In this document: positions 42,412 to 51,721 of the stretch, piece after piece
How positions within the stretch are numbered: position 1 is the stretch's first letter
Layout of the letters: the number at the start of each line of letters is the position of its first letter
Notes under the pieces: model-generated
Told to the model about the DNA's origin: nothing
The model's database searches: none
The model's input: the letters and a program-made list of their open reading frames with translations, nothing else
Source: Bradyrhizobium manausense
GTDB lineage: Bacteria; Pseudomonadota; Alphaproteobacteria; Rhizobiales; Xanthobacteraceae
Direction: 5' to 3'
Assembly: GCF_018129685.1 (NCBI RefSeq)
Contig: NZ_JAFCLG010000005.1
Location: 334,297-398,296, forward strand
DNA length: 64,000 nucleotides
Position numbers and translations under genes: made by a program

Positions 42412-42780
42412 ATGGCAACTGCCATTCAGAAGATCACCCTGTCGTCGGCGCAGGACATCCCCTTCAACAAGCTGGTGCTGAGCCAGTCGAACGTCCGCCG
42501 CGTCAAGGCTGGCGTCTCGATCGACGAGCTGGCCGAGTCGATCACCCGGCGCGGTCTCATCCAGTCCCTCCACGTCCGGCCGGTGCTCGATGCCGACGGC
42601 CAGGAAACCGGCATGTACGAAGTGCCGGCGGGCGGGCGTCGCTTCCGCGCGCTGCAGCTCCTCGTCAAGCAGAAGCGCCTCACCAAGACCTCCAAGGTGC
42701 CGTGCGTGGTGTCGGACGCCAATGCCGACATCCTCGTCGACGAGGTGTCGCTGGCCGAGAATATCGAACGCGCCCCGCTG
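42412..42780 (+). pseudogene. parB: parB, 5' part (interrupted)
   Basis: The first 123 codons of a ParB-like gene: FNKLVLSQSNVRRV, SIDELAESITRRGLIQSLHVRPV, VPAGGRRFRALQLLVK and VSLAENIERAPL, the ParB N-terminal nuclease-like (CTP-binding) domain. Codon 123 ends at 42780; at 42781 a 6.54-kb transposon begins. As it stands the frame runs nine codons into the transposon end and stops (TAG 42808-42810), giving a 132-residue fragment with the N-terminal domain only. The rest is at 49321-51090. Confidence 0.92.
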
Positions 42781-42810
42781 TTAGGTTCTGTGCTCGAACT
42801 GTCCTGTTAG
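42781..42810 (+). repeat. Left terminal inverted repeat of the transposon
   Basis: Begins TTAGGTT and ends TGTCCTGTTAG, with a 12-base unmatched centre. The partner is at 49287-49314. Confidence 0.85.
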
Positions 42811-43155
42811 AGTCGTGTGGCTGTCATCGTTATGGTTCATATGCGTGGGGCATTTTGAGGAGGGCACGTAGACGTCCGAGTCAAGCGTTCCCGCAGCGTA
42901 GCGAGGACAATGCTTGACGCGGCGGCGACACCACAAACTAGTCAAATGGTTGCAGGCGAAGTCCTGCAACCCTGCCACGTGGCGAACGGGAGAGCGCGAG
43001 GGGAACCCCTCGCATTCTAAACAAAAGAGTGCGCCGCAGGCGCTCCGCTTAATAACAGCTGGTTCGGGAAGCTGTCTTCTTTGTTGCTGTACAGGGAGTT
43101 GCGCCGAGCTCGGCGTCTTTTGCCGTTTCGGACGGCGAGGACCAAAGAGGACAGT
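42811..43155 (+). other. Transposon left arm with hairpins
   Basis: There is no gene in these 345 bases. Two perfect hairpins are seen: GTTGCAGG / CCTGCAAC (42947-42968) and GCGAGGGG-AA-CCCCTCGC (42994-43011). A third, weaker one (GAGTGCGCC / GGCGCTC, 43027-43045) follows. The region probably contains the promoter of the recombinase operon and could encode a structured RNA. Confidence 0.5.
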
Positions 43156-44313
43156 ATGGCGCGGATCATCAAGGCGGCGATGGGCTATGCCGCAATCCCG
43201 GCAGGCTTTCCGATTCTGGTGTCGGAGCGGATGGCGATCATCGAGCCGGCGTTTGCCTGGCTGATGGAGTTGGCGACCATACCGGGCCGCAGCCATGCGG
43301 CTGAAACGATTCGGACCTACGGCGAGCACCTGCATGACTGGTTCGACAGCCTGGAGCAATCCGGGCTCAATTGGCGCGGGGTCGGCGAGGCGGAGATTGC
43401 GGCCTGGCGCAACCGCATGCTCTCACAGCCGAGCCCGCATACGAAGCGGCCATACGCGCGGTCGACGGTGAATGATCGGGTTCGCACGGTCTGCCGGTTT
43501 TATGCCTGGGCGCAGGGACGCGGCTGGATCGAGGCCTTGCCGTTCCACTTTGTCGACGTGCGGGTGGGCTCTGGTCGGCGACAAGCGTTCCTTGCGCATG
43601 TCGATGCGCGTCCCGGTGTCGTGGCGGCAAACATCCTGACTGTTGCCGAGCATGAGCGCTTGCCGCGACCGTTGCGGGTCGATCAGTTGCGTCGGGTCTT
43701 CGCCCTGTTGGAGATGCCCTACCGCCTGATGGCGGAATGGGCGCTGGCGACGGGATTGCGGCGCAAGGAGCTTTGCGGCTTGGCTGTCTTCCAGGTCCCG
43801 GAGACAGCACATCTTGATGACGAGGATCATCCGCTAGTCGGCGTGCCCTTGACGATCACCAAGGGCGACAAGCCTCGCACGATCTACCCGCCGATCCGCT
43901 TGGTTGACCGCACGCAGCGCTATATCGACGAAGTGCGCACGCCGCAGGTACGGGCGTTGCGTCGCCAACGGTCAAATTATCGGTCGCCATCGGCGCTCTT
44001 CCTCAATCTTCAGGGGAATGCCGTCAGCAAGACGCGATTGACTGCGGTGTTTGCGGAAGCCTTCCGGGCTGCCGGTGTGGCGGGTTCATTGCATTGGTTG
44101 CGCCATACCTTTGCGATGACGATGCTGGTGCGATTACAGCGACAGGCATCGATCACGCCTGACCTCAATCCGCTGAAGATCGTCCAGGTCTTGCTGGGGC
44201 ACAGTTCGATCCAGAGCACGGCGATCTACCTGCGCTGCGTCGAGCTCAATGCCCGGGAACTCGCCGACAGCATCGACTATCTCTATGGCGAGTTGATCCC
44301 CGATGGCCGGTAA
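43156..44313 (+). CDS. Tyrosine recombinase 1 (TnpA-like)
   Basis: A 385-residue site-specific recombinase. Core-binding domain in residues 30-150 (HAAETIRTYGEHLHDWFDSLEQ). Catalytic motifs: Arg in WALATGLRRKELCGL, His-x2-Arg in LHWLRHTFAMTM, His...Tyr in LLGHSSIQSTAIYLR. ATG 43156 follows AAGAGGACAGT; the frame upstream is not conserved. Its stop overlaps the next gene by 11 bases. It is the size of Tn554 TnpA and is probably the first of three recombinases acting together. Confidence 0.9.
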   Translation: MARIIKAAMGYAAIPAGFPILVSERMAIIEPAFAWLMELATIPGRSHAAETIRTYGEHLHDWFDSLEQSGLNWRGVGEAEIAAWRNRMLSQPSPHTKRPYARSTVNDRVRTVCRFYAWAQGRGWIEALPFHFVDVRVGSGRRQAFLAHVDARPGVVAANILTVAEHERLPRPLRVDQLRRVFALLEMPYRLMAEWALATGLRRKELCGLAVFQVPETAHLDDEDHPLVGVPLTITKGDKPRTIYPPIRLVDRTQRYIDEVRTPQVRALRRQRSNYRSPSALFLNLQGNAVSKTRLTAVFAEAFRAAGVAGSLHWLRHTFAMTMLVRLQRQASITPDLNPLKIVQVLLGHSSIQSTAIYLRCVELNARELADSIDYLYGELIPDGR

Positions 44314-46114
44314 GCGTGAGCGTATCGACCGGCGTCTATCGGCTGCGTCAGCGAAGGTGCTGGAGCAGCCGGCCGATGCCATTGCCGTCTTCCGCGACGG
44401 TTGGGGCGAGGTCGCAAAGCGCTACGATCTCGGCAAGCTTGGGTTGCCGACAGACGTTACGATGCTTCTGGCGGACGCCTTCCGCAATCATCATGCCGCA
44501 TCGAGCTCCGAAACGCACCGTCATTGCTGGATGGCACTGCGTGTCTTCGCCCGTTTTGCGGTCGAGGACGGGCATGTTCTTTCTGCCGGGGATCTGACCA
44601 CCGCAATGGTCGGGCGCTATATCGCCTGGCTGGATCGACAGATCGCGGGACAGACGAACAAGCCCTGGTCAAAGGGGGCGCGGGCGAATGTGCTGATGCA
44701 GCTTCGCCAGATGATCGACTGGACGAAGCGCCGGCATCCGTCGCGGCTGCCGTCCCGGATCGACTTCCCCTGGCGGGTCTGGCCGAACCGGACTGCCGAC
44801 ACCCGACCGCGTCTTGGCGGGGAGGATCTCAAGGCGATCCTACGCGCGTGCTATGAAGAACTCGACGAGGCGTGGGATCGCTTCGACACGGGGCGGACCA
44901 TCCTCGCGACGAGCGGCCCGGCTGATGGCGTCGATCCCGAGCTTTGCGACATGGTCCGGGCGCTTGCTCGGGTGAATGACGGGGTGCTTCCATCGCGGAC
45001 GCTTGCGATCCGCAGCCAGGTCAACATATCGGCGGTCAGCCGCCATGGCGGGCTTCGTCATCTTGGCGGTTATCTTCACTTGACCGGCGAAACGGTCGTC
45101 GCGTTCTTCATCGCCATTGCGATCCAAACGGCGGGCAATCCGGATGCGCTGCGGCTGATAACGCGCGATTGCCAAGTGGCGCATCCGCTCGACGAGCATC
45201 GCATCATCGTCGAATGGGCCAAGCCCCGGGCCGGTGCCAAGGTGAAGCGAGCGCAGCGGCGGTCCTTCGATCGCCGTCGGCGACATGCTGCGCCGAACCT
45301 GATCGACCGGTTGCTGGCGATGACGGCGCCGCTCGTCTCCCGGGCCAGCCGGCAGGACCGCAATCGCCTGTTCCTGGTCAAGAGCGAGAAGAAGGACGCG
45401 GTCACGCTCATTGCGGAGGCGACCTTGTCGCACGCCCTGAAGCCGTTCATCAAACGCTCCAATGCCCGGATCGCCATCTGGAACAAGGCTGCACCGGAGC
45501 GGGCACGTCAGCTCTTGCCGGACTTTGCCGCCGTTCTGCTGCGCGGCAGCGTCGCCACCGAATATTACAAGGCGTCTGGCGGCGACATCGTCGCGACACA
45601 GGATGTGCTCAACCATGCCCGCGCCGACACGACCGAGCTTTACATCAAGGGGCCGCAGACGCGCCGCATCCAGCGCGAGACAATCGCCCGATTGCAGGAG
45701 CTGATGCTCGGCTGGATCGTCGGCGCGAAGGCGAACTGCGAGAATCGGGCGCAGCGCGACCGGATTGCGCTGGCGAGCAATGCGACGGTTCCGTTCAGTC
45801 ATGATTGCCTCAACCCGCTCGCGGGCACAGCACCAGACTCGATAGCAGGTCGGGTCTGCCGGCACTTCGGCGGATGCCTGCGCTGCCCGGGACTGGTCAT
45901 CCCGATCGATGCGGAGCACATGGCGCGCATCCTTCAGGCGATCGGCGAACTGGAGCGCGCGCGTGAACGCATTGATCCGCGCCGCTTCGAGCTCCTGTAT
46001 GCGCCGAGCCTGCGCATCTTGGTCGACGACATCCTGCCGGACTTCCCGCAAACACTGCGAGGTGATGCCGAACAACGAATGCTGGCTCTCGCACGGCTTC
46101 CGGCGCTGGAGTGA
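44303..46114 (+). CDS. Tyrosine recombinase 2 (TnpB-like)
   Basis: A 603-residue protein, the size of Tn554 TnpB. An N-terminal core-binding half (HCWMALRVFARFAVEDGHVL, ARANVLMQLRQMIDWTKRRHP) is followed by a catalytic half (AIQTAGNPDALRLI in place of the usual Arg motif; then LRGSVATEYYKASGGDIVATQDVLNHARADTTELYIKGPQ with the terminal Tyr). The first catalytic Arg motif is altered, so this subunit may be partly degenerate. A C-terminal Cys cluster (SHDCLNPLAG, CRHFGGCLRCPG) suggests a zinc-binding end. It overlaps TnpA and lies 3 bases before recombinase 3. Confidence 0.85.
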   Translation: MAGKRERIDRRLSAASAKVLEQPADAIAVFRDGWGEVAKRYDLGKLGLPTDVTMLLADAFRNHHAASSSETHRHCWMALRVFARFAVEDGHVLSAGDLTTAMVGRYIAWLDRQIAGQTNKPWSKGARANVLMQLRQMIDWTKRRHPSRLPSRIDFPWRVWPNRTADTRPRLGGEDLKAILRACYEELDEAWDRFDTGRTILATSGPADGVDPELCDMVRALARVNDGVLPSRTLAIRSQVNISAVSRHGGLRHLGGYLHLTGETVVAFFIAIAIQTAGNPDALRLITRDCQVAHPLDEHRIIVEWAKPRAGAKVKRAQRRSFDRRRRHAAPNLIDRLLAMTAPLVSRASRQDRNRLFLVKSEKKDAVTLIAEATLSHALKPFIKRSNARIAIWNKAAPERARQLLPDFAAVLLRGSVATEYYKASGGDIVATQDVLNHARADTTELYIKGPQTRRIQRETIARLQELMLGWIVGAKANCENRAQRDRIALASNATVPFSHDCLNPLAGTAPDSIAGRVCRHFGGCLRCPGLVIPIDAEHMARILQAIGELERARERIDPRRFELLYAPSLRILVDDILPDFPQTLRGDAEQRMLALARLPALE

Positions 46115-46117
46115 GCG

Positions 46118-47992
46118 ATGACGGCTTCCACGGCGCGCAATCTTGTCGCCGCCGTCAGGCCGGCGCTTCGGATATCGGCGCGGTCCGTATGGTCCGATCA
46201 GGTCTGGCATCTCGACGGTCATCGTCCTGGCAGCAACCGCAGCGACTTCTCGCTCGACTGGGGTTTTGTTCTTGCTGACGACAGCCGGTTCAGTGATCCG
46301 CGATGGGCTGACTGGCGAGAGGCGGCGAAGCTGTTCCTATGGAGTCTGAAGCTCGATCCGCCTCCTGGGTACCGCAACGCTCATGAATCGACGATCGTCT
46401 CCGTCTTCAATAGGTTGCGGATGCTGATCCGCTGGATGGCGGCGCAGGGATATCGGTGCTTTGCCGATCTCGACCGCGACGCCTGCGACCGGTTCATGAC
46501 GGTGATGGCGCAGCGTCCGGGCCACAAGCCTGGCAGTACGCTGAAGAGCACGACACTGGGAAACCATGCCAATCTGCTGACGCGCCTTTATCTGCAGGGA
46601 GCAAAGTTCCCGGAGATCGCAATCGCCGATCCATTCCCGGGGATCGCGCCGCCGTTCGTTCGCCGCGACCGGGGGTGGCTGCCTTATACGCCGGACGCGA
46701 TCGCCGTGCCCCTGGTCTCGGCGGCGCTGCGGCTGATCGGGACGCCGGCCGACGACGTCATCGCTCTGCAGGCCCAGGCGCAGTCCGTCTATGACCATGC
46801 GCTCGCTAACGGGATCAGCCAGACCAAGGCCGGCTTCATCGTGACTGACGCGATCGCGCCGTTCACCTTCGCGACACTGCCTGGTGAGGAAACTGCCTGG
46901 CATGAAGCGCCCGTCACCAGCACCAAGCAGGTGCGCAATCTCGCCGATCGCATTTACGACGCCTGCTTTGTGGTGGTCAGCTATCTGGTCGGCGCCCGGA
47001 TCTCGGAGATCCTCGGCCTTCAGGTCGGCTGCATCGAGCAGCATCCTGCCGACGACGGCAGCGAGAGCTTCGCCTATCTCGTCGGGCGGATTTACAAGAC
47101 GGCGCGTGGCATCGATGGCGAAGCCCATCGCTGGGTTGCGCCGGCACCCGTCGAGCGGGCTGTCGTAGTCATGGAGCGGCTGACCGCCCGTCTTCGGGCC
47201 CAAAGCGGACGAGACGATCTCTTTCTGGCGATGGCTAGCAACGGCCTTATTGGTCCTGCGGCCCGCATCAACCTCCCCGTCGGCTCCACGATCATAAGGC
47301 GGCTGAATGATCTGTTTGCGCTGTTCATCGGCCTGCCGGACCACGAGGGCGAGCCCTGGCATCTGAACACGCATCAGGGCCGCAAGACGTTTGCCCGCTT
47401 CGTCGGCAAACGCGACCGGACCGGCCTGTATGCGCTTCAGGCCCACTTCGGTCATGTGACCCGGGCCATGACTGATCGCGGCTACGTCGGGACCGACTTC
47501 GCGCTCGACGACCTGATCGACCGGCATGCCCGGGAAGAAACCCGCGCCGCTCTCGAAGAAGTGCTGACGGCAACCGCCCTCGCGGGCAAGGGCGGACGGA
47601 TGATCGCCGCCCGCTCCCAGTTCCGCGGGCGCACGCGCGACGGCGATGTCCAGGCCTATGTCTCCTTCCTGATGGAGGAGACTGATCTGCGGCTCGGCGT
47701 CTGCGATTGGGGCTATTGCGTCTACCGCGTCGAAACGGCTGCCTGCTTCGGCGATGAGAAAGGCCCCAACCCCGTTCTGAGGACCGAAAGTACGTGTCTC
47801 GCCTGCGCCAACTTCGCCGTCACCGCCAGGCACAGGCCTGTCTGGCAGGCCCGCCGCGATCGCAATACGGATCTTCTCGGCCATCCCGGCCTGGACCCGG
47901 TCAGCCGGCAACTCGCCGAAACCCGGATTGCCGAATGCGATCGCATCCTTGGTGAACTCGACCATGCAAAGGATGTTCGCCATGGCGCGTAA
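46118..47992 (+). CDS. Tyrosine recombinase 3
   Basis: A 624-residue recombinase: Arg in YLVGARISEILGLQ, His-x2-Arg in NTHQGRKTFARF, and His...Tyr in AHFGHVTRAMTDRGYVG. The core-binding half begins near VFNRLRMLIRWMAAQGY. A Cys-rich part at the end (LGVCDWGYCVYRVETAACFGDEKG, STCLACANF) is probably a zinc-binding module. Tn554 itself has only two recombinases, so a third large one marks a different lineage. The stop overlaps the next start by 11 bases. Confidence 0.87.
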   Translation: MTASTARNLVAAVRPALRISARSVWSDQVWHLDGHRPGSNRSDFSLDWGFVLADDSRFSDPRWADWREAAKLFLWSLKLDPPPGYRNAHESTIVSVFNRLRMLIRWMAAQGYRCFADLDRDACDRFMTVMAQRPGHKPGSTLKSTTLGNHANLLTRLYLQGAKFPEIAIADPFPGIAPPFVRRDRGWLPYTPDAIAVPLVSAALRLIGTPADDVIALQAQAQSVYDHALANGISQTKAGFIVTDAIAPFTFATLPGEETAWHEAPVTSTKQVRNLADRIYDACFVVVSYLVGARISEILGLQVGCIEQHPADDGSESFAYLVGRIYKTARGIDGEAHRWVAPAPVERAVVVMERLTARLRAQSGRDDLFLAMASNGLIGPAARINLPVGSTIIRRLNDLFALFIGLPDHEGEPWHLNTHQGRKTFARFVGKRDRTGLYALQAHFGHVTRAMTDRGYVGTDFALDDLIDRHAREETRAALEEVLTATALAGKGGRMIAARSQFRGRTRDGDVQAYVSFLMEETDLRLGVCDWGYCVYRVETAACFGDEKGPNPVLRTESTCLACANFAVTARHRPVWQARRDRNTDLLGHPGLDPVSRQLAETRIAECDRILGELDHAKDVRHGA

Positions 47993-48464
47993 GACCAGCA
48001 AAATGCCGGCCCTCACGCCTGCCGAAAAGCGCCTGCGCAACACCCACTGCAAGCTGCGGGATGCTCTGGAGCGGCTGGTGAAGGGGCTGCCCACACACCC
48101 GGACCTGCAAAAGCGATCCTACCGCCTGACCGTCGCGACGCTCGCACGCGAAGCGCGCGTCGGCCGCAATGCGATCTACGCCAATCATCGATCGATCATC
48201 GACGAATTACGCCGCGCCAGTGATCGCAAGGTCGTTCCCGAGAAGCTCGCAGCCTGGGAAGACAAACTCGCCCAGCAGCGCGCTCTGATCCAGGTCTTGC
48301 AGATCGAGGAGCGGCGTATGGTGACGGAAAATGCCGTCCTGCTGAAGCGCATCCTCGACGCCGAAACGGAGGTTGAGCGGCAGAAGCGTCATAATGCCCG
48401 CCTGATCGCCGAACGCGATCGCGCCGTGAAACCAGTGCCGCTCACTCGCGGGCCAAAATCCTGA
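47982..48464 (+). CDS. TnpC-like small transposition protein
   Basis: A 160-residue protein with LTPAEKRLRNTHCKLRDALERLVKGLP, an HTH-like VATLAREARVGRNAIYANHRSIIDELRRA, and a long coiled-coil C-terminal half (EERRMVTENAVLLKRILDAETEVERQKRHNARL). This is the layout of TnpC/DUF6262 proteins that follow the recombinases in Tn554-like elements and influence orientation and frequency. ATG 47982 has AAGGATG upstream and overlaps recombinase 3. Confidence 0.85.
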   Translation: MARKTSKMPALTPAEKRLRNTHCKLRDALERLVKGLPTHPDLQKRSYRLTVATLAREARVGRNAIYANHRSIIDELRRASDRKVVPEKLAAWEDKLAQQRALIQVLQIEERRMVTENAVLLKRILDAETEVERQKRHNARLIAERDRAVKPVPLTRGPKS

Positions 48465-48542
48465 CGTCGTCTACGACTGCCGGTTTGTGTCGGTGCGGTC
48501 GCCGAAGGACAATCGTCGCCCCATCTATTGCCTGCGACAATC

Positions 48543-49202
48543 ATGCGCGGCATGATCTGCGGCATGCTTGACCCCTTCGATCCAGACAGCTTCATTGTGC
48601 GCGCCGAGGTTCATATCCTCGGCATCGAGCCCAAGATCAGCCGCATCCTCGAACTGCCAATCACTCTCAACCTAGCCCAACTCCACGAGGTGCTGCAGGC
48701 CGCCTTTGGCTGGACCGACAGCCATCTGCATCAGTTCAATATTGGCGGTCTCATCTACGGAGCTCCAGAGTTCGATGACGACGGTCTGTCCGACAGCAGG
48801 ATCTTCGAGGCGACCGAGGTCAGGATGATCGACCTTCACTTTCCCGACGATCCCAGCGAAAACCCTCTCGCGATCCTCTACGAATACGACTTCGGCGACA
48901 ATTGGCGTCATCTGCTGCGCTTGGAGCGCGTCGCGCGCGAGGAGAGTGCCCAATATCCTCGCTGTATCGCCGCCGCACGCTCAGGACCCCCCGAAGACGC
49001 TGGTGGGCCTTCAGGCTATGCCGACTTCCTCGAGGCCTGGCTCGACCCCGACCATGAAGAACATAAAGCGATGCAACGATGGGCTGGCCGCAAGTTCCAC
49101 CCGGAGTCCTGCAATCTCGACGACATCAACAAGGCTATCGCCAAAGCACTACACGCATCAAAGGACGACTATCGCTTCCGTCGAGAAAGCCATCGTGATT
49201 GA
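48543..49202 (+). CDS. pRiA4b ORF-3 family passenger protein
   Basis: A protein of about 219 residues. VHILGIEPKISRILELPITLNLAQLHEVLQAAFGWTDSHLHQFNIGG is the start of the plasmid pRiA4b ORF-3 family, followed by LYEYDFGDNWRHLLRLE and LDDINKAI. The family is common on mobile elements and of unknown function. Its place at the end of the element marks it as a passenger. ATG 48543 is my choice; 48552 and 48564 are also possible. Confidence 0.85.
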   Translation: MRGMICGMLDPFDPDSFIVRAEVHILGIEPKISRILELPITLNLAQLHEVLQAAFGWTDSHLHQFNIGGLIYGAPEFDDDGLSDSRIFEATEVRMIDLHFPDDPSENPLAILYEYDFGDNWRHLLRLERVAREESAQYPRCIAAARSGPPEDAGGPSGYADFLEAWLDPDHEEHKAMQRWAGRKFHPESCNLDDINKAIAKALHASKDDYRFRRESHRD

Positions 49203-49286
49203 CACCAACCGGCTGCGCTTCAGTGCCAAAGAGACACCCAAAACGCAAGGCGCAGCCAAGAAGACTAAAGAATCAACGTCATCCAG

Positions 49287-49314
49287 CTAACAGGACACTT
49301 GACGCATAACCTAA
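49287..49314 (-). repeat. Right terminal inverted repeat of the transposon
   Basis: Read on the minus strand: TTAGGTT, then ATGCGTCAAG, then TGTCCTGTTAG. Arms of 7 and 11 bases are identical to those of the left end (42781-42810); the centres differ in sequence and length. Confidence 0.85.
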
Positions 49315-49320
49315 AGCATG

Positions 49321-51090
49321 CATCCTCTCGACCAGTTCCGCGCGTTCCAGGCGATGCGCGAGAAGGGCATGACCGAGGAGGCGATTGCGGCTGCATTCTT
49401 CGCGTCCGTCCAGGTCGTGAAGCAGCGGCTTCGCCTCGCGGCCGTCTCGCCGTCATTGCTCGATATCTATGCCGAGGACGGCATCACGCTCGAACAGCTC
49501 ATGGCCTTCACCGTCACCAACGATCATGCGCGTCAGGAGCAGGTCTGGGAGTCGGTTCGCAATAGCTGGCAGAGGGAACCCTACCAGATCCGGCGCATGC
49601 TGACCGAGACCGCCGTCCGCGCATCCGACAAGCGGGCCGTATTCGTCGGCATCGATGCCTATGAAACCAACGGCGGCTGCGTGCTGCGCGATCTCTTCCA
49701 GGATGACGACGGCGGCTGGCTGCAGGATCCTGCGCTGCTCGATCGCCTGGTCGCCGACAAGCTGAAAGCCTCCGCCGAAGCGATCGCCGGCGAAGGCTGG
49801 AAATGGATCGAGGTGGCGATGAGCTTCCCCTATGGCGCCACCCACGGCCTGCGCGAGATCGTGGGCACGCCGCTCGACCTGACGGCTGACGAACAGGCGA
49901 CCATCGAGGCGCTCAACGCCGAGTGCGCCAAGCTGGAGGCCGAATATGAGAACGCCGACGAGTTGCCGGACGAGATCGATCAGCGCCTTGGCGAAATCGA
50001 AACCGCGCTCGCCAGCTTCGACGAGCGGCCGGTCCACTACGAACCCGCCGACATCGCGATCGCCGGGGTCTTCGTCAGCCTGGACGCCGACGGCACGCTG
50101 TCGATCGACCGCGGCTATGTCCGACCCGAGGACGAGATCGCCAACCAGGCGGGCGATGGCGAGGGTGAAGAGCAGGATGGCGGCGACGATGACGCTGACT
50201 ATCCGGCGTCGCCTTCGGTCCAGCGCGCGGTCATCACCATCTGCGGCAAACCTGCCGAGCCCGAGGAGGAGGACGAGGACGACACGATCAAGCCGCTCCC
50301 CGATCGACTGATCACGGAGCTGACCGCCGATCGCACCCTCGCGCTCCGCGACAAGCTCGCCACCGATCCCTCGGTCGCCTTCGTCGCCGTCCTGCACAAG
50401 TTCTGCCAGGACGTGTTCTACGGCGGCAGCCAGTACGGCTTCGCGATGGAGGTCAGCGTGCGGGGCACGACCTTCCATTCGCAGCCCGAAGGGCTTCGTG
50501 ACAGCGTCTATGCCAAGGCGATCGAGGCCCGGCACGATAGCTGGCGCAAACGGCTCCCGGCCAAAGTCGCTGATCTCTGGGATGGGCTGGCCGCACTGAC
50601 TGGCCCCGAACAGGCCGAACTCTTCGCCCATTGCGCTTCGTTCGGCGTCAATGCGCTTTATGAGCGGGCCGATCGCTACGGTGGCCGTGTCTCGGCGCAT
50701 AGTGTCGAACAGCGCATCGCCGAAGCCGATCGCCTGTCGCTGGCGGTCGGGCTCGACATGGCCGAAGCCGGGTGGCGGCCGACCGTCGCCAACTATCTCG
50801 GCCGCGTCACCAAGCCCCGCATCCTCGAAGCGGTGCGTGAAGGCGCCGGCGAGCGCGCCGCCCAACTCATCGCACATCTGAAGAAGGGCGACATGGCGAC
50901 CGAAGCCGAACGTCTCCTCGCCGAGACGGGCTGGCTGCCCGAACCGCTGCGCAATTCCGGCGCCGATGCCGAAAGCACCGAGGCGGACTCTGGCGAGGGC
51001 GACGAGGCGTTGCCGGACTTCCTCGACGGCGATGACGAGGAGACCAACACCGATGATGAGGAGGAACGGCACCTCGCCGCCGCGGAGTGA
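49321..51090 (+). pseudogene. parB: parB, 3' part (interrupted)
   Basis: The remaining 589 codons of the ParB-like gene: HPLDQFRAFQAMREKGMTEEAIAAAF (ParB HTH), VKQRLRLAAVSPSLLDIYAEDGI, then a long C-terminal region with an acidic tail (DFLDGDDEETNTDDEEERH). Joined to codons 1-123 it gives a 712-residue protein, typical of the long ParB-like proteins of rhizobial and sphingomonad ICEs. A start at ATG 49318, supplied by the junction, could allow translation of this half without the N-terminal CTP-binding domain, which would leave a DNA-binding fragment. Confidence 0.9.
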
Positions 51091-51114
51091 CGGCGGTCCT
51101 CATCTGACTTGACG

Positions 51115-51149
51115 AGCCCGGCGTCCCTTCGGGGGCGTCGGGCTTTTTT
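51115..51149 (+). terminator. parB terminator
   Basis: AGCCCGGCGTCCC, loop TTCG, GGGGCGTCGGGCT, then six T. It lies 25 bases after the parB stop codon. Confidence 0.92.
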
Positions 51150-51162
51150 CATGCGCGCCGAT

Positions 51163-51256
51163 CGAGAGGGAGAGTTTGGCCCGGACGTGGCGAGCCGGAC
51201 ATGGAGGAGAGAGCGCCTGCCGGCTCTCCCGTTCCCTGCTCTCCGGGAGTGGCCTC
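51163..51256 (+). promoter_or_regulatory. Repeated 5' leader, copy 3
   Basis: A more diverged leader of the same plan: GAGAGGGAGAG, then CCGGAC, then GGAGGAGAGAGCGCC, then GGCTCTCC and a GGAG before CCTCATG. GAGAGAGC and GCTCTC can pair to a hairpin. Confidence 0.6.
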
Positions 51257-51670
51257 ATGGCCGACTATTTCACCCATTTCTCATGCCTGCTCGATGTCGG
51301 CACGCCCGAGACCGCAGCCCGCGCGCTCGATCTCTACAACCAACTGTCCGAGGACGGAGCATCCGAGGAACCGCCGTCCGATGGCTTCCTCCTGTCCATC
51401 CAGCCCGAGCATGGCGGCTCCAAACTCTGGATGCGCGACGATGTCACCGGCGATCCCGAACGGCTGATCCAGTTCGTCATACGCTGCGCCGCCGAATTCC
51501 ACCTCACCGGCCGATGGGGCTTTCAGTACGCCAACACCTGCTCCCGGCCGCGTCTCGATGGCTTCGGTGGCGGCGCGCATGTCCTCGATCTCGCGACCGG
51601 CGAAACTGTGGCGTGGATCTATACCAACGGTTGGCTCGCCGAGGTGATCGATGGCGGCGATGGTGCCTGA
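51257..51670 (+). CDS. Conserved ICE protein, unknown
   Basis: A 137-residue acidic protein: FTHFSCLLDVGTPETAARALDLYNQL, LSIQPEHGGSKLWMRDDVTGDPERLIQFVIRCAAEF, RWGFQYANTCSRPRLDGFGGGAHVLDLATGETVAWI. I recognise it as a recurrent neighbour of parB and strawberry-notch genes in related ICEs, but no function is known to me. ATG 51257 is chosen from the leader comparison (GGAGTGGCCTCATG). Confidence 0.75.
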   Translation: MADYFTHFSCLLDVGTPETAARALDLYNQLSEDGASEEPPSDGFLLSIQPEHGGSKLWMRDDVTGDPERLIQFVIRCAAEFHLTGRWGFQYANTCSRPRLDGFGGGAHVLDLATGETVAWIYTNGWLAEVIDGGDGA

Positions 51671-51721
51671 CATCATCGAGACCATTGTCTGTCGCTTGAT
51701 GGCGCGGCCGGGCCGCGCCCC

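Larger units (their letters stand above)
42781..49320 (+). mobile_element. Tn554-like transposon with three tyrosine recombinases
   Basis: The element carries three different tyrosine recombinase genes, a TnpC-like small gene and a pRiA4b ORF-3-type passenger, all read rightward. Terminal repeats: left 42781-42810 (TTAGGTT, 12 bases, TGTCCTGTTAG) and right 49287-49314 as the inverse (TTAGGTT, 10 bases, TGTCCTGTTAG). Removing 42781-49320 restores one ParB reading frame. The six bases AGCATG (49315-49320) do not belong to parB and look like coupling bases brought from a previous site, so there is no target duplication, as is usual for tyrosine recombinase transposons. Confidence 0.85.

Noticed and set aside
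42781..49320. Naming the transposon a recombinase-in-trio element
   Set aside because: It has three recombinases, but the second and third are about 600 residues and a TnpC-like gene follows, which fits a Tn554-like plan better.
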